This document shows, one piece after another, positions 1 to 14,498 of a stretch of DNA of 64,000 bases. The number at the start of each line of letters is the position of its first letter. Position 1 is the first letter of the stretch. The stretch is taken from the NCBI GenBank assembly GCA_036971475.1, contig JBAIZL010000006.1:9807656-9871655 (forward strand), in the 5' to 3' direction. The DNA is from Prosapia bicincta (lineage: Eukaryota > Arthropoda > Insecta > Hemiptera > Cercopidae). A program made the position numbers and the translations under genes. Below the pieces are notes generated by a model that had not been told where the DNA came from, did no database searches, and saw only the letters and a list, made by a program, of their open reading frames with translations.

Positions 1-1670
1 TGAACTATAGTTCATGGATTTTTTCGATTTCTTACAAAAATGGAATTCTTATTTTAATAGCTTAAACGATACAGAATTGATCATAGAATTGCATGGTACT
101 CGCAGAAATTATCTATTGTATGTGTTATACGAGTAATCATAATATTAAATTTTTACACTAAAAAAAGCATGAACTATAGTTCATGGATTTTTTCGATTTC
201 TTCCAAAAATAGAATTCTTATTTTAATAGCATAAACGATACAGAATTGACCATAGAATTGCATGGTACTCGCAGAAATTATCTATTGTATGTGTTATACG
301 AGTAATAATAATATTAAATTTTTACACTAAAAAAAGCATGAACTATAGTTCATGGATTTTTTCGATTTCTTCCAAAAATAGAATTCTTGTTTTAATAGCT
401 TAAACGATACAGAATTGACCATAGAATTGCATGGTACTCGCAGAAATTATCTATTGTATGTGTTATACGAGTAATTATAATATTAAATTTTTACACTAAA
501 AAAAATTTAACTATAGTTCATGGATTTTTTCGATTTCTTCCAAAAATAGAATTCTTATTTTAATAGCTTAAACGATACAGAATTGACCATAGAATTGCAT
601 GATACTCGCAGAAATTATCTATTGTATGTGTTATACGAGTAATCATAATATTAAATTTTTACACTAAAAAAAGCATGAACTATAGTTCATGGATTTTTTC
701 GATTTCTTCCAAAAATAGAATTCTTGTTTTAATAGCTTAAACGATACAGAATTGACCATAGAATTGCATGGTACTCGCAGAAATTATCTATTGTATGTGT
801 TATACGAGTAATCATAATATTAAATTTTTACACTAAAAAAAATTTAACTATAGTTCATGGATTTTTTCGATTTCTTCCAAAAATAGAATTCTTATTTTAT
901 TAGCTTAAACGATACAGAATTGACCATAGAATTGCATGATACTCGCAGAAATTATCTATTGTATGTGTTATACGAGTAATCATAATATTAAATTTTTACA
1001 CTAAAAAAAGCATGAAATAGTTCATGGATTTTTTCGATTTCTTCCAAAATAGAATTCTTATTTTAATAGCCTTAACGATACAGAATTGACCATAGAATTG
1101 CATGATACTCGCAGAAATTATCTATTGTATGTGTTATACGAGTAATCATAATATTAAATTTTTACACTAAAAAAAGCATGAACTATAGTTCATGGATTTT
1201 TTCGATTTCTTCCAAAATAGAATTCTTATTTTAATAGCCTTAACGATACAGAATTGACCATAGAATTGCATGGTACGCGCAGAATTTATCTATTGTATGT
1301 GTTATACGAGTAATCATAATATTAAATTTTTACACTAAAAAAAGCATGAACTATAGTTCATGGATTTTTTCGATTTCTTCCAAAATAGAATTCTTATTTT
1401 AATAGCCTTAACGATACAGAATTGACCATAGAATTGCATGGTACTCGCAGAATTTATCTATTGTATGTGTTATACGAGTAATCATAATATTAAATTTTTA
1501 CACTAAAAAAAGCATGAACTATAGTTCATGGATTTTTTCGATTTCTTCCAAAATAGAATTCTTATTTTAATAGCCTTAACGATACAGAATTGACCATAGA
1601 ATTGCATGGTACTCGCAGAATTTATCTATTGTATGTGTTATACGAGTAATCATAATATTAAATTTTTACA

Positions 1671-4531
1671 CTGAAAAAAGCATGAACTATAGTTCATGGA
1701 TTTTTTCGATTTCTTCCAAAAATAGAATTCTTATTTTAATAGCATAAACGATACAGAATTGAAAATAGAATTGCATGGTACGCGCAGAATTTATCTATTG
1801 TATGTGTTATACGAGTAATCATAATATTAAATTTTTACACTAAAAAAAGCATGAACTATAGTTCATGGATTTTTTCGATTTCTTCCAAAATAGAATTCTT
1901 ATTTTAATAGCCTTAACGATACAGAATTGACCATAGAATTGCATGGTACGCGCAGAATTTATCTATTGTATGTGTTATACGAGTAATCATAATATTAAAT
2001 TTTTACACTAAAAAAAGCATGAACTATAGTTCATGGATTTTTTCGATTTCTTCCAAAATAGAATTCTTATTTTAATAGCATAAACGATACAGAATTGACC
2101 ATAGAATTGCATGGTACTCGCAGAATTTATCTATTGTATGTGTTATACGAGTAATCATAATATTAAATTTTTACACTAAAAAAAGCATGAACTATAGTTC
2201 ATGGATTTTTTCGATTTCTTCCAAAATAGAATTCTTATTTTAATAGCCTTAACGATACAGAATTGACCATAGAATTGCATGGTACTCGCAGAATTTATCT
2301 ATTGTATGTGTTATACGAGTAATCATAATATTAAATTTTTACACTAAAAAAAGCATGAACTATAGTTCATGGATTTTTTCGATTTCTTCCAAAATAGAAT
2401 TCTTATTTTAATAGCCTTAACGATACAGAATTGACCATAGAATTGCATGGTACTCGCAGAATTTATCTATTGTATGTGTTATACGAGTAATCATAATATT
2501 AAATTTTTACACTGAAAAAAGCATGAACTATAGTTCATGGATTTTTTCGATTTCTTCCAAAAATAGAATTCTTATTTTAATAGCATAAACGATACAGAAT
2601 TGACCATAGAATTGCATGGTACTCGCAGAATTTATCTATTGTATGTGTTATACGAGTAATCATAATATTAAATTTTTACACTAAAAAAAGCATGAACTAT
2701 AGTTCATGGATTTTTTCGATTTCTTCCAAAAATAGAATTCTTATTTTAATAGCATAAACGATACAGAATTGACCATAGAATTGCATGGTACGCGCAGAAT
2801 TTATCTATTGTATGTGTTATACGAGTAATCATAATATTAAATTTTTACACTAAAAAAAGCATGAACTATAGTTCATGGATTTTTTCGATTTCTTCCAAAA
2901 TAGAATTCTTATTTTAATAGCATAAACGATACAGAATTGACCATAGAATTGCATGGTACTCGCAGAATTTATCTATTGTATGTGTTATACGAGTAATCAT
3001 AATATTAAATTTTTACACTGAAAAAAGCATGAACTATAGTTCATGGATTTTTTCGATTTCTTCCAAAAATAGAATTCTTATTTTAATAGCATAAACGATA
3101 CAGAATTGACCATAGAATTGCATGGTACGCGCAGAATTTACCTATTGTATGTGTTATACGAGTAATCATAATATTAAATTTTTACACTAAAAAAAGCATG
3201 AACTATAGTTCATGGATTTTTTCGATTTCTTCCAAAATAGAATTCTTATTTTAATAGCATAAACGATACAGAATTGACCATAGAATTGCATGGTACTCGC
3301 AGAATTTATCTATTGTATGTGTTATACGAGTAATCATAATATTAAATTTTTACACTAAAAAAAGCATGAACTATAGTTCATGGATTTTTTCGATTTCTTC
3401 CAAAATAGAATTCTTATTTAATTAGCCTTAACGATACAGAATTGACCATAGAATTGCATGGTACTCGCAGAATTTATCTATTGTATGTGTTATACGAGTA
3501 ATCATAATATTAAATTTTTACACTAAAAAAAGCATGAACTATAGTTCATGGATTTTTTCGATTTCTTCCAAAATAGAATTCTTATTTTAATAGCCTTAAC
3601 GATACAGAATTGACCATAGAATTGCATGGTACTCGCAGAATTTATCTATTGTATGTGTTATACGAGTAATCATAATATTAAATTTTTACACTGAAAAAAG
3701 CATGAACTATAGTTCATGGATTTTTTCGATTTCTTCCAAAAATAGAATTCTTATTTTAATAGCATAAACGATACAGAATTGACCATAGAATTGCATGGTA
3801 CGCGCAGAATTTATCTATTGTATGTGTTATACGAGTAATCATAATATTAAATTTTTACACTAAAAAAAGCATGAACTATAGTTCATGGATTTTTTCGATT
3901 TCTTCCAAAATAGAATTCTTATTTTAATAGCATAAACGATACAGAATTGACCATAGAATTGCATGGTACTCGCAGAATTTATCTATTGTATGTGCTATAC
4001 GAGTAATCATAATATTAAATTTTTACACTAAAAAAAGCATGAACTATAGTTCATGGATTTTTTCGATTTCTTCCAAAATAGAATTCTTATTTTAATAGCA
4101 TAAACGATACAGAATTGACCATAGAATTGCATGGTACTCGCAGAATTTATCTATTGTATGTGCTATACGAGTAATCATAATATTAAATTTTTACACTAAA
4201 AAAAGCATGAACTATAGTTCATGGATTTTTTCGATTTCTTCCAAAATAGAATTCTTATTTTAATAGCATAAACGATACAGAATTGACCATAGAATTGCAT
4301 GGTACTCGCAGAATTTATCTATTGTATGTGCTATACGAGTAATCATAATATTAAATTTTTACACTAAAAAAAGCATGAACTATAGTTCATGGATTTTTTC
4401 GATTTCTTCCAAAATAGAATTCTTATTTTAATAGCCTTAACGATACAGAATTGACCATAGAATTGCATGGTACTCGCAGAATTTATCTATTGTATGTGTT
4501 ATACGAGTAATCATAATATTAAATTTTTACA
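1671..4531 (+). repeat. Short-period higher-order block marked by cactgaaaaaag
   Basis: Most monomers here are the 168 bp class with A4 (ccaaaatag) and cagaatttatc. The marker cactgaaaaaag, where other units have cactaaaaaaag, has its CTG at 1671, 2512, 3018, 3691 and 4532: spacings of 841, 506, 673 and 841 bp, or 5, 3, 4 and 5 monomers. In each sub-block the marker follows a gccttaac or gcataaac unit and precedes an A5/gcataaac unit. This is a loose higher-order repeat with unit-number variation, as expected from unequal exchange. Confidence 0.8.
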
Positions 4532-5723
4532 CTGAAAAAAGCATGAACTATAGTTCATGGATTTTTTCGATTTCTTCCAAAAATAGAATTCTTATTTTAA
4601 TAGCATAAACGATACAGAATTGACCATAGAATTGCATGGTACTCGCAGAAATTATCTATTGTATGTGTTATACGAGTAATCATAATATTAAATTTTTACA
4701 CTAAAAAAAGCATGAACTATAGTTCATGGATTTTTTCGATTTCTTCCAAAAATAGAATTCTTATTTTAATAGCTTAAACGATACAGAATTGATCATAGAA
4801 TTGCATGGTACTCGCAGAAATTATCTATTGTATGTGTTATACGAGTAATCATAATATTAAATTTTTACACTAAATAAAGCATGAACTATAGTTCATGGAT
4901 TTTTTCGATTTCTTCCAAAAATAGAATTCTTATTTTAATAGTATAAACGATACAGAATTGACCATAGAATTGCATGGTACTCGCAGAAATTATCTATTGT
5001 ATGTGTTATACGAGTAATAATAATATTAAATTTTTACACAAAAAAAAGCATGAACTATAGTTCATGGATTTTTTCGATTTCTTCCAAAAATAGAATTCTT
5101 ATTTTAATAGCTTAAACGATACAGAATTGACCATAGAATTGCATGGTACTCGCAGAAATTATCTATTGTATGTGCTTTACGAGTAATCATAATATTAAAT
5201 TTTTACACTAAAAAAAGCATGAACTATAGTTCATGGATTTTTTCGATTTCTTCCAAAAATAGAATTCTTATTTTAATAGCTTAAACGATACAGAATTGAC
5301 CATAGAATTGCATGATACTCGCAGAAATTATCTATTGTATGTGTTATACGAGTAATCATAATATTAAATTTTTACACTAAAAAAAGCATGAACTATAGTT
5401 CATGGATTTTTTCGATTTCTTCCAAAAATAGAATTCTTATTTTAATAGCCTTAACGATACAGAATTGACCATAGAATTGCATGGTACTCGCAGAATTTAT
5501 CTATTGTATGTGTTATACGAGTAATCATAATAATAAATTTTTACACTAAAAAAAGCATGAACCATAGTTCATGGATTTTTTCGATTTCTTACAAAAATAG
5601 AATTCTTATTTTAATAGCATAAACGATACAGAATTGACCGTAGAATTGCATGGTACTCGCAGAAATTATCTATTGTATGTGTTATACGAGTAATCATAAT
5701 ATTAAATTTTTACACTAAAAAAA

Positions 5724-5892
5724 GCATGAACTATAGTTCATGGATTTTTTCGATTTCTTCCAAAAATAGAATTCTTATTTTAATAGCATAAACGATACAG
5801 AATTGACCATAGAATTGCATGGTACTCGCAGAAATTATCTATTGTATGTGTTATACGAGTAATCATAATATTAAATTTTTACACTAAAAAAA
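5724..5892 (+). repeat. Reference satellite monomer, 169 bp
   Basis: This unit matches the majority base at nearly all variable positions and serves as a reference. A hand count gives 22 G and 22 C in 169 bp (26% G+C) and 4 CpG, so CpG observed/expected is about 1.4. With the first C of the palindrome box as base 1, AGAATT occurs three times (near 44, 75 and 87), and the last two lie in a short internal repeat (AGAATTGACC, AGAATTGCAT). A second small dyad, TAATATTA, lies near base 143. Homopolymer tracts (T6 near 21, A5 near 38, T5 near 151, A7 near 162) could bend the DNA; that is inference. One GAATTC per unit predicts an EcoRI ladder. Confidence 0.95.
5725..5742. repeat. Palindrome box CATGAACTATAGTTCATG (representative)
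   Basis: A perfect 18 bp inverted repeat without spacer, present in nearly every monomer of both arms. It equals its own reverse complement, so it reads the same in both arms. It could extrude as a short hairpin or cruciform, or bind a symmetric protein dimer; both are inference. Short dyad symmetries are a known feature of several centromeric satellites that lack CENP-B boxes. Variants with a broken dyad also occur: CATGAACCATAGTTCATG (9944 region), CATGAACTAGAGTTCATG (27350 region), CATGAACTATCGTTCATG (41640 region), and a class in which the left half is replaced by AATTTAAC (508, 840, 6569 and 10960 regions). Confidence 0.9.
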
Positions 5893-8592
5893 GCATGAAC
5901 TATAGTTCATGGGTTTTTTCGATTTCTTCCAAAAATAGAATTCTTATTTTAATAGCATAAACGATACAGAATTGACCATAGAATTGCATGGTACTCGCAG
6001 AAATTATCTATTGTATGTGTTATACGAGTAATCATAATATTAAATTTTTACACTAAAAAAAGCATGAACTATAGTTCATGGATTTTTTCGATTTCTTACA
6101 AAAATGGAATTCTTATTTTAATAGCTTAAACGATACAGAATTGATCATAGAATTGCATGGTACTCGCAGAAATTATCTATTGTATGTGTTATACGAGTAA
6201 TCATAATATTAAATTTTTACACTAAAAAAAGCATGAACTATAGTTCATGGATTTTTTCGATTTCTTCCAAAAATAGAATTCTTATTTTAATAGCATAAAC
6301 GATACAGAATTGACCATAGAATTGCATGGTACTCGCAGAAATTATCTATTGTATGTGTTATACGAGTAATAATAATATTAAATTTTTACACTAAAAAAAG
6401 CATGAACTATAGTTCATGGATTTTTTCGATTTCTTCCAAAAATAGAATTCTTGTTTTAATAGCTTAAACGATACAGAATTGACCATAGAATTGCATGGTA
6501 CTCGCAGAAATTATCTATTGTATGTGTTATACGAGTAATTATAATATTAAATTTTTAGACTAAAAAAAATTTAACTATAGTTCATGGATTTTTTCGATTT
6601 CTTCCAAAAATAGAATTCTTATTTTAATAGCTTAAACGATACAGAATTGACCATAGAATTGCATGATACTCGCAGAAATTATCTATTGTATGTGTTATAC
6701 GAGTAATCATAATATTAAATTTTTACACTAAAAAAAGCATGAACTATAGTTCATGGATTTTTTCGATTTCTTCCAAAAATAGAATTCTTGTTTTAATAGC
6801 TTAAACGATACAGAATTGACCATAGAATTGCATGGTACTCGCAGAAATTATCTATTGTATGTGTTATACGAGTAATCATAATATTAATTTTTTACACTAA
6901 AAAAAATTTAACTATAGTTCATGGATTTTTTCGATTTCTTCCAAAAATAGAATTCTTATTTTAATAGCCTTAACGATACAGAATTGACCATAGAATTGCA
7001 TGGTACTCGCAGAAATTATCTATTGTATGTGTTATACGAGTAATCATAATATTAAATGTTTACACTAAAAAAAGCATGAACTATAGTTCATGGATTTTTT
7101 CGATTTCTTCCAAAATAGAATTCTTATTTTAATAGCCTTAACGATACAGAATTGACCATAGAATTGCATGTTACTCGCAGAATTTATCTATTGTATGTGT
7201 TATACGAGTAATCATAATATTAAATTTTTACACTAAAAAAAGCATGAACTATAGTTCATGGATTTTTTCGATTTCTTCCAAAATAGAATTCTTATTTTAA
7301 TAGCCTTAACGATACAGAATTGACCATAGAATTGCATGTTACTCGCAGAATTTATCTATTGTATGTGTTATACGAGTAATCATAATATTAAATTTTTACA
7401 CTGAAAAAAGCATGAACTATAGTTCATGGATTTTTTCGATTTCTTCCAAAAATAGAATTCTTATTTTAATAGCATAAACGATACAGAATTGACCATAGAA
7501 TTGCATGGTACTCGCAGAAATTATCTATTGTATGTGTTATACGAGTAATCATAATATTAAATTTTTACACTAAAAAAAGCATGAACTATAGTTCATGGAT
7601 TTTTTCGATTTCTTCCAAAAATAGAATTCTTATTTTAATAGCTTAAACGATACAGAATTGATCATAGAATTGCATGGTACTCGCAGAAATTATCTATTGT
7701 ATGTGTTATACGAGTAATCATAATATTAAATTTTTACACTAAAAAAAGCATGAACTATAGTTCATGGATTTTTTCGATTTCTTCCAAAAATAGAATTCTT
7801 ATTTTAATAGCATAAACGATACAGAATTGACCATAGAATTGCATGGTACTCGCAGAAATTATCTATTGTATGTGTTATACGAGTAATAATAATATTAAAT
7901 TTTTACACTAAAAAAAGCATGAACTATAGTTCATGGATTTTTTCGATTTCTTCCAAAAATAGAATTCTTATTTTAATAGCCTTAACGATACAGAATTGAC
8001 CATAGAATTGCATGTTACTCGCAGAATTTATCTATTGTATGTGTTATACGAGTAATCATAATATTAAATTTTTACACAAAAAAAAGCATGAACTATAGTT
8101 CATGGATTTTTTCGATTTCTTCCAAAAATAGAATTCTTATTTTAATAGCTTAAACGATACAGAATTGACCATAGAATTGCATGGTACCCGTAGAAATTAT
8201 CTATTGTATGTGTTATACGAGTAATCATAATATTAAATTTTTACACTAAAAAAAGCATGAACTATAGTTCATGGATTTTTTCGATTTCTTCCAAAAATAG
8301 AATTCTTATTTTAATAGCATAAACGATACAGAATTGACCATAGAATTGCATGGTACTCGCAGAAATTATCTATTGTATGTGTTATACGAGTAATAATAAT
8401 ATTAAATTTTTACACTAAAAAAAGCATGAACTATAGTTCATGGATTTTTTCGATTTCTTCCAAAAATAGAATTCTTATTTTAATAGCCTTAACGATACAG
8501 AATTGACCATAGAATTGCATGATACTCGCAGAATTTATCTATTGTATGTGTTATACGAGTAATCATAATATTAAATTTTTACACTAAAAAAA

Positions 8593-11500
8593 GCATGAAC
8601 TATAGTTCATGGATTTTTTCGATTTCTTCCAAAATAGAATTCTTATTTTAATAGCATAAACGATACAGAATTGACCATAGAATTGCATGGTACTCGCAGA
8701 ATTTATCTATTGCATGTGCTATACGAGTAATCATAATATTAAATTTTTACACTAAAAAAAGCATGAACTATAGTTCATGGATTTTTTCGATTTCTTCCAA
8801 AATAGAATTCTTATTTTAATAGCCTTAACGATACAGAATTGACCATAGAATTGCATGGTACTCGCAGAATTTATCTATTGTATGTGTTATACGAGTAATC
8901 ATAATATTAAATTTTTACACTGAAAAAAGCATGAACTATAGTTCATGGATTTTTTCGATTTCTTCCAAAAATAGAATTCTTATTTTAATAGCATAAACGA
9001 TACAGAATTGACCATAGAATTGCATGGTACTCGCAGAAATTATCTATTGTATGTGTTATACGAGTAATCATAATATTAAATTTTTACACTAAAAAAAGCA
9101 TGAACTATAGTTCATGGATTTTTTCGATTTCTTCCAAAAATAGAATTCTTATTTTAATAGCTTAAACGATACAGAATTGATCATAGAATTGCATGGTACT
9201 CGCAGAAATTATCTATTGTATGTGTTATACGAGTAATCATAATATTAAATTTTTACACTAAATAAAGCATGAACTATAGTTCATGGATTTTTTCGATTTC
9301 TTCCAAAAATAGAATTCTTATTTTAATAGCATAAACGATACAGAATTGACCATAGAATTGCATGGTACTCGCAGAAATTATCTATTGTATGTGTTATACG
9401 AGTAATAATAATATTAAATTTTTACACAAAAAAAAGCATGAACTATAGTTCATGGATTTTTTCGATTTCTTCCAAAAATAGAATTCTTATTTTAATAGCT
9501 TAAACGATACAGAATTGACCATAGAATTGCATGGTACTCGCAGAAATTATCTATTGTATGTGCTTTACGAGTAATCATAATATTAAATTTTTACACTAAA
9601 AAAAGCATGAACTATAGTTCATGGATTTTTTCGATTTCTTCCAAAAATAGAATTCTTATTTTAATAGCTTAAACGATACAGAATTGACCATAGAATTGCA
9701 TGATACTCGCAGAAATTATCTATTGTATGTGTTATACGAGTAATCATAATATTAAATTTTTACACTAAAAAAAGCATGAACTATAGTTCATGGATTTTTT
9801 CGATTTCTTCCAAAAATAGAATTCTTATTTTAATAGCCTTAACGATACAGAATTGACCATAGAATTGCATGGTACTCGCAGAATTTATCTATTGTATGTG
9901 TTATACGAGTAATCATAATAATAAATTTTTACACTAAAAAAAGCATGAACCATAGTTCATGGATTTTTTCGATTTCTTACAAAAATAGAATTCTTATTTT
10001 AATAGCATAAACGATACAGAATTGACCGTAGAATTGCATGGTACTCGCAGAAATTATCTATTGTATGTGTTATACGAGTAATCATAATATTAAATTTTTA
10101 CACTAAAAAAAGCATGAACTATAGTTCATGGATTTTTTCGATTTCTTCCAAAAATAGAATTCTTATTTTAATAGCATAAACGATACAGAATTGACCATAG
10201 AATTGCATGGTACTCGCAGAAATTATCTATTGTATGTGTTATACGAGTAATCATAATATTAAATTTTTACACTAAAAAAAGCATGAACTATAGTTCATGG
10301 GTTTTTTCGATTTCTTCCAAAAATAGAATTCTTATTTTAATAGCATAAACGATACAGAATTGACCATAGAATTGCATGGTACTCGCAGAAATTATCTATT
10401 GTATGTGTTATACGAGTAATCATAATATTAAATTTTTACACTAAAAAAAGCATGAACTATAGTTCATGGATTTTTTCGATTTCTTACAAAAATGGAATTC
10501 TTATTTTAATAGCTTAAACGATACAGAATTGATCATAGAATTGCATGGTACTCGCAGAAATTATCTATTGTATGTGTTATACGAGTAATCATAATATTAA
10601 ATTTTTACACTAAAAAAAGCATGAACTATAGTTCATGGATTTTTTCGATTTCTTCCAAAAATAGAATTCTTATTTTAATAGCATAAACGATACAGAATTG
10701 ACCATAGAATTGCATGGTACTCGCAGAAATTATCTATTGTATGTGTTATACGAGTAATAATAATATTAAATTTTTACACTAAAAAAAGCATGAACTATAG
10801 TTCATGGATTTTTTCGATTTCTTCCAAAAATAGAATTCTTGTTTTAATAGCTTAAACGATACAGAATTGACCATAGAATTGCATGGTACTCGCAGAAATT
10901 ATCTATTGTATGTGTTATACGAGTAATTATAATATTAAATTTTTACACTAAAAAAAATTTAACTATAGTTCATGGATTTTTTCGATTTCTTCCAAAAATA
11001 GAATTCTTATTTTAATAGCTTAAACGATACAGAATTGACCATAGAATTGCATGATACTCGCAGAAATTATCTATTGTATGTGTTATACGAGTAATCATAA
11101 TATTAAATTTTTACACTAAAAAAAGCATGAACTATAGTTCATGGATTTTTTCGATTTCTTCCAAAAATAGAATTCTTGTTTTAATAGCTTAAACGATACA
11201 GAATTGACCATAGAATTGCATGGTACTCGCAGAAATTATCTATTGTATGTGTTATACGAGTAATCATAATATTAATTTTTTACACTAAAAAAAATTTAAC
11301 TATAGTTCATGGATTTTTTCGATTTCTTCCAAAAATAGAATTCTTATTTTAATAGCTTAAACGATACAGAATTGACCATAGAATTGCATGATACTCGCAG
11401 AAATTATCTATTGTATGTGTTATACGAGTAATCATAATATTAAATTTTTACACTAAAAAAAGCATGAACTATAGTTCATGGATTTTTTCGATTTCTTCCA

Positions 11501-12980
11501 AAATAGAATTCTTATTTTAATAGCCTTAACGATACAGAATTGACCATAGAATTGCATGATACTCGCAGAAATTATCTATTGTATGTGTTATACGAGTAAT
11601 CATAATATTAAATTTTTACACTAAAAAAAGCATGAACTATAGTTCATGGATTTTTTCGATTTCTTCCAAAATAGAATTCTTATTTTAATAGCCTTAACGA
11701 TACAGAATTGACCATAGAATTGCATGTTACTCGCAGAATTTATCTATTGTATGTGTTATACGAGTAATCATAATATTAAATTTTTACACTGAAAAAAGCA
11801 TGAACTATAGTTCATGGATTTTTTCGATTTCTTCCAAAAATAGAATTCTTATTTTAATAGCATAAACGATACAGAATTGACCATAGAATTGCATGGTACT
11901 CGCAGAAATTATCTATTGTATGTGTTATACGAGTAATCATAATATTAAATTTTTACACTAAAAAAAGCATGAACTATAGTTCATGGATTTTTTCGATTTC
12001 TTCCAAAAATAGAATTCTTATTTTAATAGCTTAAACGATACAGAATTGATCATAGAATTGCATGGTACTCGCAGAAATTATCTATTGTATGTGTTATACG
12101 AGTAATCATAATATTAAATTTTTACACTAAAAAAAGCATGAACTATAGTTCATGGATTTTTTCGATTTCTTCCAAAAATAGAATTCTTATTTTAATAGCA
12201 TAAACGATACAGAATTGACCATAGAATTGCATGGTACTCGCAGAAATTATCTATTGTATGTGTTATACGAGTAATAATAATATTAAATTTTTACACTAAA
12301 AAAAGCATGAACTATAGTTCATGGATTTTTTCGATTTCTTCCAAAAATAGAATTCTTATTTTAATAGCCTTAACGATACAGAATTGACCATAGAATTGCA
12401 TGTTACTCGCAGAATTTATCTATTGTATGTGTTATACGAGTAATCATAATATTAAATTTTTACACAAAAAAAAGCATGAACTATAGTTCATGGATTTTTT
12501 CGATTTCTTCCAAAAATAGAATTCTTATTTTAATAGCTTAAACGATACAGAATTGACCATAGAATTGCATGGTACCCGTAGAAATTATCTATTGTATGTG
12601 TTATACGAGTAATCATAATATTAAATTTTTACACTAAAAAAAGCATGAACTATAGTTCATGGATTTTTTCGATTTCTTCCAAAAATAGAATTCTTATTTT
12701 AATAGCATAAACGATACAGAATTGACCATAGAATTGCATGGTACTCGCAGAAATTATCTATTGTATGTGTTATACGAGTAATAATAATATTAAATTTTTA
12801 CACTAAAAAAAGCATGAACTATAGTTCATGGATTTTTTCGATTTCTTCCAAAAATAGAATTCTTATTTTAATAGCCTTAACGATACAGAATTGACCATAG
12901 AATTGCATGATACTCGCAGAATTTATCTATTGTATGTGTTATACGAGTAATCATAATATTAAATTTTTACACTAAAAAAA
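8593..12980 (+). repeat. 26-monomer (4388 bp) higher-order unit, copy B
   Basis: Directly abuts copy A and follows the same order of variant monomers; the match ends at 12980, where the next unit (with tacgaataatc) differs from 8593 onward. The duplication end is clean at monomer resolution, as expected from one unequal exchange or replication-based event of exactly 26 monomers. Its last four monomers are also the start of the 2194 bp duplication. Confidence 0.9.
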
Positions 12981-14498
12981 GCATGAACTATAGTTCATGG
13001 ATTTTTTCGATTTCTTCCAAAAATAGAATTCTTATTTTAATAGCTTAAACGATACAGAATTGACCATAGAATTGCATGGTACTCGCAGAAATTATCTATT
13101 GTATGTGTTATACGAATAATCATAATATTAAATTTTTACACTAAAAAAAGCATGAACTATAGTTCATGGGTTTTTTCGATTTCTTCCAAAAATAGAATTC
13201 TTATTTTAATAGCATAAACGATACAGAATTGACCATAGAATTGCATGGTACTGGCAGAAATTATCTATTGTATGTGTTATACGAGTAATCATAATATTAA
13301 ATTTTTACACTAAAAAAAGCATGAACTATAGTTTATGGATTTTTTCGATTTCTTCCAAAAATAGAATTCTTGTTTTAATAGCTTAAACGATACAGAATTG
13401 ATCATAGAATTGCATGGTACTCGCAGAAATTATCTATTGTATGTGTTATACGAGTAATCATAATATTAAATTTTTACACTAAAAAAAATTTAACTATAGT
13501 TCATGGATTTTTTCGATTTCTTCCAAAAATAGAATTCTTATTTTAATAGCTTAAACGATACAGAATTGACCATAGAATTGCATGATACTCGCAGAAATTA
13601 TCTATTGTATGTGTTATACGAGTAATCATAATATTAAATTTTTACACTAAAAAAAGCATGAACTATAGTTCATGGATTTTTTCGATTTCTTCCAAAAATA
13701 GAATTCTTGTTTTAATAGCTTAAACGATACAGAATTGACCATAGAATTGCATGGTACTCGCAGAAATTATCTATTGTATGTGTTATACGAGTAATCATAA
13801 TATTAAATTTTTACACTAAAAAAAATTTAACTATAGTTCATGGATTTTTTCGATTTCTTCCAAAAATAGAATTCTTATTTTAATAGCTTAAACGATACAG
13901 AATTGACCATAGAATTGCATGATACTCGCAGAAATTATCTATTGTATGTGTTATACGAGTAATCATAATATTAAATTTTTACACTAAAAAAAGCATGAAC
14001 TATAGTTCATGGATTTTTTCGATTTCTTCCAAAATAGAATTCTTATTTTAATAGCCTTAACGATACAGAATTGACCATGGAATTGCATGGTACTCGCAGA
14101 ATTTATCTATTGTATGTGTTATACGAGTAATCATAATAATAAATTTTTACACTAAAAAAAGCATGAACCATAGTTCATGGATTTTTTCGATTTCTTACAA
14201 AAATAGAATTCTTATTTTAATAGCATAAACGATACAGAATTGACCGTAGAATTGCATGGTACTTGCAGAAATTATCTATTGTATGTGTTATACTAGTAAT
14301 CATAATATTAAATTTTTACACTGAAAAAAGCATGAACTATAGTTCATGGATTTTTTCGATTTCTTCCAAAAATAGAATTCTTATTTTAATAGCATAAACG
14401 ATACAGAATTGACCATAGAATTGCATGGTACTCGCAGAAATTATCTATTGTTTGTGTTATACGAGTAATCATAATATTAAATTTTTACACTAAAAAAA
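12305..14498 (+). repeat. 13-monomer (2194 bp) higher-order unit, copy A
   Basis: Private variants repeat 2194 bp downstream: ggtacccgtag (12575/14769), tacgaataatc (13111/15305), ggtactggcag, the box catgaactatagtttatgg, accatggaattg and tatactagtaat. 2194 is 13 monomers and exactly half of 4388. The few differences include gatcatag/gaccatag (near 13400/15594) and acttgcag/actcgcag (near 14266/16460). Confidence 0.9.

Larger units (their letters stand above)
4205..8592 (+). repeat. 26-monomer (4388 bp) higher-order unit, copy A
   Basis: Diagnostic variants recur exactly 4388 bp later: cactgaaaaa (4532/8920), taaataaagc (4873/9261), the catgaaccatag box with tacaaaaatag (5558/9946), tacaaaaatgg (near 6095/10483) and ggtacccgtag (8187/12575). 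Monomers before 4205 do not match at this offset, so the copy starts near 4205. A few differences from copy B are visible, for example tttttagac versus tttttacac near 6556/10944, and the units at 6.9-7.2 kb versus 11.3-11.6 kb. Confidence 0.9.

Noticed and set aside
5737..5756. CENP-B box
   Set aside because: ttcgatttcttccaaaa has the initial TTCG, but the later A and CGGG positions of the known box (nTTCGnnnnAnnCGGGn) are not met on either strand.
5724..5892. Tandem promoters, replication iterons or Pol III genes in each monomer
   Set aside because: TATA-like words are expected by chance at 74% A+T. I see no A-box/B-box pair, initiator context or downstream gene, so no regulatory role can be supported from sequence.
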